Source: an uncultured Acetatifactor sp. (GTDB lineage: Bacteria; Bacillota; Clostridia; Lachnospirales; Lachnospiraceae). From it: a stretch of DNA of 64,000 bases. Where the stretch lies: NCBI GenBank assembly GCA_934426825.1, contig CAKRYI010000006.1:42558-106557 (forward strand). Direction: 5' to 3'. The number at the start of each line of letters is the position of its first letter. Positions within the stretch are counted from its first letter, which is position 1. The translations under genes and the position numbers were made by a program. Below the pieces are notes generated by a model. It did not search any database. It was not told the DNA's origin and saw nothing but the letters and a program-made list of their open reading frames with translations. This document shows positions 50,290-58,358 of the stretch, in pieces.

Positions 50290-51531
50290 TCACTGCGGTA
50301 TGGCTGCAAATTCTTCCTCTGTCAGACTCTCGTCCATTGTCAGGAGGTTTTCTTTTGTAACCACAGTCACCAGCACAAGACTTCTGTCCAATGCCTTCTT
50401 CTGCGCAGCTTCAAAGTTACTTCCGTCCTTTTTTAACATAATCTTCAGAGAGGTGTATGACGTTTTTCCCGTAATTTCCCTGCCCTGACTGCGGATAACC
50501 TCCTCCAGCGTCTGCCCCAGTTCCTCACTCGCAATATCCGTCCCGTTGTAGGTGGAATAAACGGTGATTTCTTTCGGATACCTTGCTTCCAGCTCATCAC
50601 TCACTCCCGCATACATGCTGACCGTGGTGGAAAGCATTACAAGCACCATGGTGGACAAAATACAAATGCTGGCAAGTCCCGCCGCATTCTGTTTCATACG
50701 GTAAAGCAGCCCGGAAACAGCGGTAAAATGCCTCTTGTTGTAATAAAACTTTTTGTTTTTGCGAAGTAATTTTAACATCGCAATACTGCCCGCCGTGAAC
50801 AGAGAATAGGTTCCGGCAATCACAAGCAGAACGGCTACAAAAAACAGAGAAATCACTTTCATGGGATTTTCCGTTATAATCGCAATGGCATAGGCGATGG
50901 CGATGCAGGCAATTCCCTCGATTGCCATGAAAACCTTGGTCTTAGGCTCCTTTTCACCGACGTTGCTGCCCCTGAGTAACTCAATGGGATTCGCCATACG
51001 AATCTGCATGAGATTATAGAATAACGTCAGAAAATAGAGGATACCGAATACCACACAGGAATAAACGATTCCATCTTTTGTCACAAAGAATACGACGCTC
51101 TCCGCAAATCCAAGAATCCGGTACAGAAGCATTAACATCAGCTTGGACAAAAGAATCCCCGCCACAAGCCCGCCTGCGATGGAAAGGATTGCCACGAACA
51201 GCGTTTCCATTCCCAGAACCTTGGCGATATGCCTCTTTTCCATGCCGAGAATATTGTAAATGCCGATTTCCTTTTTTCTTCTTTTGATAATAAAGCTGTT
51301 GGTATAAAAAATAAATATGTATGCGAACACCGCAATGACGCCGACGCCCAGCCCCAGAATCATACGGAGATTTGCTGCCCCCGGTATTTTACTGATTCCG
51401 TCGTTGCCGTTCAAAAACATCATCATGTAAAACATTGCCACCGTCATCACTCCCGAAAAGATGTAGGGCAGGTAAAGCGGCTTATTATTACGGATATTTG
51501 TCTTTGCCAATTTTACATAAATGTTATTCAT
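50290..51531 (-). pseudogene. bceB: BceB-like ABC permease, N-terminal part ending at an in-frame TGA
   Basis: 413 codons from the ATG at 51531 (MNNIYVKLAKTNIRNNKPLY), which overlaps the bceA stop. It carries the first eight or so membrane helices (IFIFYTNSFIIKRRKKEIGI is the FtsX motif) and most of the large extracellular peptide-sensing domain. It stops at TGA after EEFAAIPQ, inside that domain. Together with the next part it would give about 670 residues, the normal BceB size, so a single nonsense codon splits an otherwise intact gene. Confidence 0.8.
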
Positions 51532-52291
51532 GCTGTTCACCACCTGTCGTCAAAACCGTTAAGGTATCGGAAATTCTGGCATACAACTGCTCATTGGTGA
51601 GATTTCCGCGGTAAAGCTGGTGGAACACCTCACCGTCCTTGATAAACAGAATCCGGTTGGCATGACTCGCCGCCTTGGTGCTGTGCGTTACCATGAGAAT
51701 GGTCTGCCCATCCTCGTTAATCTGATGGAATAATTTCAATAATCCGTCCGTCGCCTTGGAGTCCAATGCTCCGGTAGGCTCATCCGCCAGAATCAGTTCC
51801 GGTCTTGTAATGAGTGCTCTTGCCACCGCCGTTCTCTGTTTCTGTCCGCCGGACACCTCGTAAGGGTATTTATCCAGCAGTTCGGTAATGCCCAGTTTCC
51901 GGGCAATGGGCTGCAAACGCTCCTCCATCTCGCGAGGTGCAACCCCTGCCAGCACTAACGGCAGAAAAATATTGTCTTTCAGGGAAAAATTATCTAAAAG
52001 ATTAAAATCCTGAAATACAAATCCAAGATGGTCACGGCGGAAAGCTGAAATTTCTTTTTCCCTCACGGACACCAGATTTCTTCCATTTAAGAGAACCTCA
52101 CCGGAGGTCGGTTTATCCAGCGCCGCCAAAATATTCAACAGCGTTGTTTTACCGGAACCGGACTCGCCCATGATGGCAACATACTCTCCCTCTTCCACAG
52201 AAAAGCTGATGTTGGACAACGCCTGTACCTGATTGCCGCCAAACCGGGTAGTATATATTTTTTTCAAATTATTGACTTCCAAAATTGACAT
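51524..52291 (-). CDS. bceA: BceA-like antimicrobial peptide ABC transporter ATP-binding protein
   Basis: 255 residues from the ATG at 52291 (AAAGGAG eight bases upstream); a longer frame crosses the promoter. Walker A GESGSGKTTLLN, Q-loop FQDFNLLDNFSL, signature VSGGQKQRTAVARAL, Walker B ELILADEPTGALDS and H-loop VTHSTKAA. With the FtsX-type permease it forms a Bce module that removes peptide antibiotics such as bacitracin from their lipid target and signals to BceS. The 3' end overlaps bceB. Confidence 0.92.
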   Translation of the reverse strand: MSILEVNNLKKIYTTRFGGNQVQALSNISFSVEEGEYVAIMGESGSGKTTLLNILAALDKPTSGEVLLNGRNLVSVREKEISAFRRDHLGFVFQDFNLLDNFSLKDNIFLPLVLAGVAPREMEERLQPIARKLGITELLDKYPYEVSGGQKQRTAVARALITRPELILADEPTGALDSKATDGLLKLFHQINEDGQTILMVTHSTKAASHANRILFIKDGEVFHQLYRGNLTNEQLYARISDTLTVLTTGGEQHE

Positions 52292-52350
52292 ATCGATTGC
52301 TCCTTTATCCTTTGGCAAATTTCGTCCGACCACACTTTCGGACAAAAGCC

Positions 52351-52424
52351 AGTATAACAAAAGACCAAAAAGCAAGCTATCGATTCAGCTTACATTTTGG
52401 TCTCCTGTCTTACATTTCTGTAAG
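52351..52424 (-). promoter_or_regulatory. bceA promoter with BceR-type operator
   Basis: CTTACAGAAATGTAAG (52409-52424) is a perfect inverted repeat TTACA-N4-TGTAA, matching the known BceR-family binding pattern. A second half site CTTACATTTT lies about 20 bp nearer the gene. A -10 TATACT is at 52351-52356, with a poor -35, as expected for an activator-dependent promoter. It separates bceRS from bceAB. Confidence 0.8.
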
Positions 52425-52436
52425 AATCCGCCGTTG

Positions 52437-53474
52437 TTATCCCTCTTTTGTCGAAAAACCGATTCGCACTTTCGTCCCTTCTCCTATCCGGGACTCCAGA
52501 CTGATGGTGTGCCCCAGTTTATCCAATATCTGCCTGCACAGATACAGTCCGATGCCGGTGGAATGTTTATCCTGATGACCGTTAAAGCCGGTGTACCCCT
52601 TTTCAAAAACTCTGGGAATGTCCTCCTCGCGGATTCCGCACCCGTGGTCGCTCACGCAGAGAAAGCACGCATTTTCCCCTTTTTCCACCGTCACCTCGAT
52701 TTCCCCCTCCTTGGTATACTTAACAGCATTGGACAAAAGCTGTTCCACGACAAAGGAAAGCCACTTGGCATCCGTCACCACTGCCTCGCTGCAGCCCCCA
52801 TAGCGAAGCGGAATCCTCTTACGAATCATGACCTTCGCATACTTGTGAATTGCCTCCCGGATAACGTTGTCCAAGGGAACCTGCTCCAGCACAAAATCAT
52901 TGCTGTCACTGTTTATCCTCTGATATTGAAGCGCCATGCCCACATACTGTTCAATGCGAAACATTTCCTCTTCCATCTCCGAGTTCACCTGCATCTGGCG
53001 GATGCAGACGTCCTCCGGTGCCTCCGTATTCTCCCATTCGCTCCTCTGCACCTGTAATAAAAGCTGCAACGCCGCGATGGGTGTCTTAATCTGATGCACC
53101 CACATGGAATAGTAATCCTTCATGTCTGCCTGCATTTTCCGGGTATCGTTAAATGCAGAATGTCTCTCCGCATTGATGTTTTCGATAATCCGGCTGTACC
53201 CCTCCTCTATGGAGTCTCTCGCCTCCGGCAAATCCTTTTCATTAAAAACAGACTGCCTCCCTATCTCTTCAAGGTGTCTCACCTTTTTTTGATAAATCCA
53301 GAATCCCGTCACAAAAATCACGGCAAACAGGCAGATATCCAGCAGCGCAAAATACAAAATATCCGTAATTTCCACCTGTTCCAGCCACAAAGAAAAGCAA
53401 TGGAGCACCGTTCCCGCCAAAAACAACGCTATCCACAGACTATTTCGTCTGATAAAAGTTCTGCAAACATTCAT
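52437..53474 (-). CDS. bceS: BceS-like intramembrane-sensing histidine kinase
   Basis: 345 residues. Two N-terminal helices with a very short loop (SLWIALFLAGTVLHCFSLWL and LLDICLFAVIFVTGFWIYQ) are the mark of intramembrane-sensing kinases. MWVHQIKTPIAALQLLLQ is the H-box, EQLLSNAVKYTKEGEIEVTV the N-box, DHGCGIREEDIP the G1 and KHSTGIGLYLCRQIL the G2. It lacks its own ligand domain and takes its signal from BceAB flux. It overlaps bceR by 4 bp. Confidence 0.92.
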   Translation of the reverse strand: MNVCRTFIRRNSLWIALFLAGTVLHCFSLWLEQVEITDILYFALLDICLFAVIFVTGFWIYQKKVRHLEEIGRQSVFNEKDLPEARDSIEEGYSRIIENINAERHSAFNDTRKMQADMKDYYSMWVHQIKTPIAALQLLLQVQRSEWENTEAPEDVCIRQMQVNSEMEEEMFRIEQYVGMALQYQRINSDSNDFVLEQVPLDNVIREAIHKYAKVMIRKRIPLRYGGCSEAVVTDAKWLSFVVEQLLSNAVKYTKEGEIEVTVEKGENACFLCVSDHGCGIREEDIPRVFEKGYTGFNGHQDKHSTGIGLYLCRQILDKLGHTISLESRIGEGTKVRIGFSTKEG

Positions 53475-54142
53475 CCGATACGATACCCTATCCCCTTCTT
53501 GGTCAAAATAAATTCCTCCAGTCCCAGTGCCGCCAGCTTTTTCCTAAGCCGGTTCACGTTGACGGACAGCGTATTTTCGTCCACATAAGCATCGCTCTCC
53601 CAAAGTTTTGTCATCAGTGTTTCCCTTGTAACAATTTTTTCCTTATTTTCAAACAATACCTGCAAAATCTTCAATTCATTTTTCGTAAGTTCCTGCTTTT
53701 CACCGCCGTAAGAAACCACCGCCTCGCTCAGATTCAGCAGTACGCCCTTATGCTCCAGCACGCTGCTGTTTCCCGCAAAATCATAGCTTCTCCGCAGCAG
53801 TGCCTGAATTTTTACCGTCAACACTTCCAAATCAAAGGGCTTCGGGATAAAATCGTCCGCACCCATATTGACTGCCATGACAATATTCATGTTGTCCGCC
53901 ACAGAGGATAAAAAGATAACCGGCACCTTGGACACCTTACGGATTTCCGCGCACCAGTGATACCCGTCAAAAAAGGGCAGCCGGATGTCCATCAGCACAA
54001 GCTGCGGGGAAAATTCCGCAAACTCTCCCAGCACATTGTCAAAATTCTCTACGATATGTACCGTATAATCCCACCGCTCCAAATGCTGTTTTACCGTCTT
54101 TGCGATGGTTTCATCATCCTCCACCATAAAAATGCGATACAT
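53471..54142 (-). CDS. bceR: BceR-like OmpR-family response regulator
   Basis: 223 residues. Receiver domain with MVEDDETIAKTV (acidic pocket), VLMDIRLPFFDGYHW (phospho-accepting Asp), FLSSVADNMN and ADDFIPKPF (Lys). The C-terminal winged helix has LTKNELKILQVLFENKEKIV and DENTLSVNVNRLRKKLAALG. Phosphorylated by the adjacent kinase, it should activate bceAB through the TTACA-N4-TGTAA site at 52409. First gene of bceRS. Confidence 0.94.
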   Translation of the reverse strand: MYRIFMVEDDETIAKTVKQHLERWDYTVHIVENFDNVLGEFAEFSPQLVLMDIRLPFFDGYHWCAEIRKVSKVPVIFLSSVADNMNIVMAVNMGADDFIPKPFDLEVLTVKIQALLRRSYDFAGNSSVLEHKGVLLNLSEAVVSYGGEKQELTKNELKILQVLFENKEKIVTRETLMTKLWESDAYVDENTLSVNVNRLRKKLAALGLEEFILTKKGIGYRIG

Positions 54143-54153
54143 CCTTGCCTCTC

Positions 54154-54726
54154 CTATCTCTCCGGCATACTTTCAATCAGTTCTGCCCCGTTCTTTTTTA
54201 ACCACGCCCTCGCCTGCCGGTACTGCGGACAGACCCGCTCCACCTGCGCCCAGAATCTGGGGGAATGATTCATCTCCAGCCGGTGGCACAGTTCATGCAC
54301 CACCACATAATCCACAACCTCCGGTGGTGTTTTCATGAGCATACAGTTAAAATTAAGATTCCCTTTGGCGCTGCAGCTTCCCCAGCGGGTCCGCTGGTTG
54401 CGAATGGTAATCCTTCCGTAATTCACTCCCACAATGGGGGCAAAGTAGCGCACTCTCTCCGGGATAACCTCTAACGCCTGCTTTGCCAGCATGCGGATTT
54501 CTTCCTGCGTCATTTTCGGTTTAGGGACACGGCTCTCCCGCTCCGCCTTTTGTGCCGCCGCCCTCTGCCAGTATTTATCTATCCAGTCCGCTTTTTCCCG
54601 CAAAAACCGCTGTATCTCCCTGTCCGTCATCCGGTAGGGCACACGCAGTATAATCTGTAAATCCGGCTTAATCTCCAGCCCGATGCTTTTACGGTTGCTG
54701 CGGACAATCTGAATTTCCCGTTCCAC
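54154..54726 (-). CDS. YgjP-like metallopeptidase (DUF45/SprT-like)
   Basis: 190 residues. YVVVHELCHRLEMNHSPRFW holds the zinc motif HExxH and a third His in the N-H-S-x-x-F-W segment, typical of DUF45/YgjP. The N-terminal RSNRKSIGLEIKPDLQIILR and RVPYRMTDREIQRFLREKAD match. RTRWGSCSAKGNLNFNCMLM is the other conserved block. Function is unclear, possibly DNA-protein crosslink or general proteolysis. It lies 11 bp upstream of bceR and may be co-transcribed. Confidence 0.9.
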   Translation of the reverse strand: MEREIQIVRSNRKSIGLEIKPDLQIILRVPYRMTDREIQRFLREKADWIDKYWQRAAAQKAERESRVPKPKMTQEEIRMLAKQALEVIPERVRYFAPIVGVNYGRITIRNQRTRWGSCSAKGNLNFNCMLMKTPPEVVDYVVVHELCHRLEMNHSPRFWAQVERVCPQYRQARAWLKKNGAELIESMPER

Positions 54727-54855
54727 TTTTTTTCTCCCTGAATAGCTCTTTTATCAATATTTTTATTGTATTATCAGTTGCCGGATATGGCAAGAAATTT
54801 TGCGGCGCAGGGTTTTGCAGCATCGCTATTTTACACCGCGCCGGATGCCTGTTCA

Positions 54856-54884
54856 TTGACACCGGTTCTGTCTTTTCTTATAAT
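54856..54884 (+). promoter_or_regulatory. Consensus sigma-A promoter of the tandem GNAT gene
   Basis: TTGACA (54856-54861), exactly 17 bases, TATAAT (54879-54884): a perfect match to the vegetative consensus, about 31 bp before the ATG. CGAGGGGG is the ribosome binding site. Confidence 0.88.
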
Positions 54885-54914
54885 AAAATCACACCAAAAC
54901 GAGGGGGCATACGC

Positions 54915-55898
54915 ATGAAAATTGAGCGTTTTCAGGAAACAGACCACATAGCCGCCGCAGAACTGTTTTGCCGCTATGCAGAGAATGAATTTGTACACAA
55001 AAAGTTTTCGGAGACGGATTTTCACACCACCTTTGTGCAAAACAGTCCGCAGGTAACGAAAATCAACCTTGCGGCGCGGACGGAAGATAACTCCCTCATC
55101 GGATTTGCCAACGGCTGTGTCAAAAAAGGTTCCGACACCGGATATATCACTTTTGTTCTGGTAGATGCCCCCTACCGCAGACAGGGCATTGCCACAAGGC
55201 TTTTATCCGCACTGGAAAAAGCGCTGGCAGATACGGCTGACGTCACGCAGTATCAGATTACCTTTTTTAATCCCATCAATCTGACGTGGATTGTGCCCGG
55301 CACTCCCGGACACGACCACCCGAATGCTCCCGGCATTGATGTGGCAGGGGGAGCATATCTTTTTTTCAAAAATAACGGCTACCTGGACAGCGTATATCAG
55401 AATTCCTTTTATCTGCCGCTAAAGAACTTTTCGATTCAGCCGGAGGTGCAAAAGCGCATGGATTCCCTCAGCGAACATGATTTATCCGTCTGCTTCTATC
55501 AGCCGCAAAAGCATTTCGGCATGGAGGAATTGTTTGAAAATCTTGGGAGTGAGGACTGGAAAGAAATCGTACTGGGAAATATCCGCAAAGAGGGCGGGGG
55601 CGACCCGGTCATTATTGCCGAGCACAACGGGCTTGCCGTAGGATTCGCCGGTCCCATCCATGTGCAGAAAAGCGGCCGCGGATATTTTGCCGGAATCGGC
55701 GTCCACTCAGAATACCGCAAATACGGTCTGGGAAAAGTGCTCTTTTCCACGCTTTGTAAGTCCTTAAAAGACATCGGAGCGGAGTATATGACCCTGTTTA
55801 CCGGGGAAACGAACCCGGCACGCTATATCTATCAGTCCGCAGGGTTTAAAATTGTAAAGACATGGGCGGATATGGAAAAGAAAAGGCAAAGCAGGTAA
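54915..55898 (+). CDS. Tandem GNAT N-acetyltransferase
   Basis: 327 residues with two GNAT folds. The first has YITFVLVDAPYRRQGIATRL (acetyl-CoA P-loop RRQGIA), the second GYFAGIGVHSEYRKYGLGKV (YRKYGLG) and ends NPARYIYQSAGFKIVKTWAD. Such doubled GNATs acetylate small amines or peptides; the substrate is not evident. Monocistronic, with a perfect sigma-A promoter and its own terminator. Confidence 0.9.
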   Translation: MKIERFQETDHIAAAELFCRYAENEFVHKKFSETDFHTTFVQNSPQVTKINLAARTEDNSLIGFANGCVKKGSDTGYITFVLVDAPYRRQGIATRLLSALEKALADTADVTQYQITFFNPINLTWIVPGTPGHDHPNAPGIDVAGGAYLFFKNNGYLDSVYQNSFYLPLKNFSIQPEVQKRMDSLSEHDLSVCFYQPQKHFGMEELFENLGSEDWKEIVLGNIRKEGGGDPVIIAEHNGLAVGFAGPIHVQKSGRGYFAGIGVHSEYRKYGLGKVLFSTLCKSLKDIGAEYMTLFTGETNPARYIYQSAGFKIVKTWADMEKKRQSR

Positions 55899-55922
55899 CC
55901 GTAACGATTACCTGCTTTTTTT
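55891..55922 (+). terminator. Rho-independent terminator of the GNAT gene
   Basis: GCAGGTAA and TTACCTGC form an 8-bp perfect stem around a 9-base loop, then seven Ts. The stop codon TAA is inside the first arm. Confidence 0.9.
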
Positions 55923-55923
55923 A

Positions 55924-56172
55924 TCAGACCTTCCAACCGGCAGCCTGCTGGCGTTCCACCACGAACCGACGGTAAAGACCATCCGGTCCGACCAGTTCGT
56001 CGTGCGTGCCACGCTGCACAATCTCGCCATTGTCCACAACGAAAATGCAGTCGGCATTGCGCACCGTTTTCAACCGGTGGGCAATCATGATAGTCATGAA
56101 GTTCCGTGTATGGGGATACACTAAATGAAACGTCCTCATATTCCTTGGCTGCCCTCTGCTTATTTGTTTCAA
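55924..56172 (-). pseudogene. C-terminal fragment of an ABC exporter ATPase
   Basis: The last 57 codons, MIAHRLKTVRNADCIFVVDN with GEIVQRGTHDELVGPDG, are the H-loop (IAHRL) and the end of an ABC exporter nucleotide-binding domain. The Walker A, Q-loop and signature regions are missing. The first 25 codons (MKQISRGQPRNMRTFHLV) do not belong to the domain, so an old deletion joined unrelated pieces. Confidence 0.75.
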
Positions 56173-57046
56173 ACTTTCACCCCTTTATACTCTACCCCTG
56201 TTGTTATTACCTGATCTCCCGGATTCAATCTGCCGCAATTATTCCGATTCCATACTAGCAACACTTCCTTTAATATTTCTAATACTTCACTCTCCGTTGG
56301 TGCCTCCTCTTTCGGTCTACCATCTATTAATGTAATCTGCCTCAAAACTTCCTCATACTTCATTTGCAGACTCTGGACATAAATATGTAAATTGATTTCA
56401 TATTGTTCTTTCTGTAATTGTAATAGTTCTGCAGATTTTGTATTTCCCGCTATCAGTATCTGATACCGATAAGAAATTAACTGTGTACTATTATCTTTAA
56501 ATGTTTTAAAATAGTTTCCATTGAGAGGTTCTAAATCTTCGGTAAATGAAATTTCCTTGTATTCCCCACCATTCAGCACAATAACCTCTTTATAAAGTTC
56601 CTGCTGTGCCATGGCTGTTTGGATCTGATGTTCTGCAACGGTATATTGATTATGTGCTACATCGACAGCAGTAGATGTCGTATACCCTAAATCCCATTTT
56701 GCTTTTTCTATTTTATATTTTTCACTTAGCTCTGCTTCCCATGTCGTCAAATAGGTTATCTGGTAATCAACAAGTTGTGCTTTCAACTGGTTCGTGTAGA
56801 TAGCATACTGACGTTCTTTCAGCTCCTGTGCAATCAATTTGTCATAATAAGTGTTGCCTGACTGAATGTCTTCTTGCGAACTACTGTCACCTGCCGAGAC
56901 GCTTAACCCGCTTGCTAATCTTTCATTATCACTTAATATTTTTCTCCCTCTTGCATAAAATCCACCTGTTCAGCCTCAGCAGTTATAAATGCTGATAGCA
57001 GAAAAAACGCTGCAATTAACATTGCAATTATTTTTACTTTCCGCAT
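56169..57046 (-). pseudogene. TolC-family/adaptor protein remnant, frameshifted
   Basis: Starts MRKVKIIAMLIAAFFLLSAF, a signal peptide, and stops after EQVDFMQEGEKY. A shift at the five-A run of GAGAAAAATATTAAG continues the protein as K-I-L-S-D-N-E-R-L-A-S-G and on into helical TolC-like sequence (LTTWEAELSEKYKIEKAKWD then LGYTTSTAVDVAHNQYTVAE). The last 20 residues, LNPGDQVITTGVEYKGVKV, resemble the end of an HlyD-type efflux adaptor rather than TolC. So it is broken by a frameshift and probably fused by deletion to a neighbouring gene's end. It is part of a decayed efflux operon with the ABC fragment downstream. Confidence 0.65.
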
Positions 57047-57371
57047 ACCCCGCCTCTTTCTTTCGCATTATAAAAAGCCACACAAACTAAACTTTACAGT
57101 TTGCGCGGTCAATCTATCATAAACCAAAAACTTCAATTATAACTTTTATCCCCATACTCATTTTCCCCAATATCCCCATCTTTTTGCATAATGTGATAAT
57201 ATTTTACTATTTTTATGTAATATTCGCAACAATAGTTTAATATTATCTTAATATTTATTTGAACTTTTACAAGACTTACTGTTAATGTAACAAGATTGAA
57301 AATATGCTAAATTTAGAAAAACTTTTATAGAATGAAACTAATATCTTATGTGATTTTCACTTGATACGGTT
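57047..57371. other. AT-rich gap without a gene
   Basis: About 325 bp of AT-rich sequence between the TolC remnant and the DinJ-like remnant. I see no reading frame, RNA gene or clear hairpin. It may hold the former promoter of the efflux operon. Confidence 0.5.
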
Positions 57372-57551
57372 TTATGCTTCGTGATTCTTCCTGAATTTTG
57401 CAAATGCGCTGGCAGCATTCTGTGTTCTTCCTGCCTGTATACCATCATACCCTCTTTGTAGTTTTTCCAAAATCTCTTCATCGGACATTGAATCCGCAAA
57501 TACTTTGACTGTAGGATTTATCCTCAAGTTTAATGTAGTTGTTTTTTCCAT
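57372..57551 (-). pseudogene. RelB/DinJ-family antitoxin with internal deletion
   Basis: 59 codons: MEKTTTLNLRINPTVKVFAD then SMSDEEILEKLQRGYDGIQA and GRTQNAASAFAKFRKNHEA. The start is the DinJ/RelB N-terminal strand and the end is the toxin-binding tail, but the ribbon-helix-helix middle (about 35-40 residues in full-length relatives) is missing, with the frame kept. No toxin gene follows. It may be inactive or a partial toxin binder. Confidence 0.6.
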
Positions 57552-57636
57552 TAATATGACATCCCCTATCCACTATAGCAAAACAAATATCGTTACCCTA
57601 CAACCTCTTTTTCAAAAAACAGAATCCCTTCCTACC

Positions 57637-57861
57637 CTATGACTTCATATAATCATACGCTATTCGTTCTGCCCCGTCTCTTACATAGATAATTCCACAT
57701 TTTTGATACCCATATTTTTCAATGGCTGCCTGCATGGCAATGTTATTTTTATGCGTATCAATCCTTATATAATCCATAATGCTGCTGCAAAAATCAAAAC
57801 TTGCTTTGGCAATTCCCTTTACTTTCCCGTTAGAAGCTAATCTGTGGATCGTTCCGTACAC
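57637..57861 (-). pseudogene. C-terminal fragment of a GNAT acetyltransferase
   Basis: 74 codons from a GTG: YGTIHRLASNGKVKGIAKAS, then DYIRIDTHKNNIAMQAAIEK and YGYQKCGIIYVRDGAERIAY, the second half of a single-domain GNAT (acetyl-CoA loop to the end). The first half is missing. Not functional. Confidence 0.7.
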
Positions 57862-57983
57862 CTGCTATTTTCTTTCCGTTTTCTTTCATTTTGTTTTCTC
57901 TCCTCTGTTTGTATTTTCCTTGCGAATCGTGTAGATAACAAGTAATATTTCAAAACACGACATAAAATCGCCCTATGTTTGAA

Positions 57984-58222
57984 GCTTCATACATCCTACA
58001 TTTATTGCTTTTACTTCCACCGCATATATATGTCTGCAATCATTATGCACCATTTCGGGCAGACTTTCAAACGTTCTGTTGTCAAACCAGATAGAATTTT
58101 CATGAAACAACTGTAACTCACTGATATACTGTCTATGCCAACTGTGTAACCTTGTCTATCCTACAATGGTAGTGTCCTAATCGGTCTATGGAATACATTC
58201 CACCAAAGGCGAAAATATTTTA
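57984..58222 (-). pseudogene. Decayed copy of the two-metallophosphoesterase unit
   Basis: Four blocks match the intact pair at about 41665-42560, in order, joined by deletions: 57984-58064 matches 41665-41745, 58065-58127 matches about 42115-42177, 58128-58179 matches about 42209-42258, and 58180 onward matches about 42521. Identity is roughly 85-90 percent by eye. Two joints fall at short direct repeats (CAGAC, and TCCTAA-TCGGT). No reading frame survives. Confidence 0.75.
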
Positions 58223-58236
58223 TCATTATGCCTTAT

Positions 58237-58283
58237 GACGAAATGAAACAGCGGTGCAAATTGCACCGCCGCCTCATTTCGTC
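58237..58283. repeat. Compound palindrome downstream of the LysM gene
   Basis: An outer 10-bp perfect stem GACGAAATGA/TCATTTCGTC encloses an inner palindrome GCGGTGCAA-A-TTGCACCGC. It sits between the decayed phosphoesterases and the LysM stop, 76 bp past that stop on the minus strand. There is no T-run, so it may be a factor-dependent terminator or a repetitive element. Confidence 0.6.
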
Positions 58284-58358
58284 TTGACACCTCTGTCCAC
58301 CGCGACCGGAAATGCCGGGGGGCGTAAACATTCCTCCGTTTTTCCTATGTTCTGTTTC

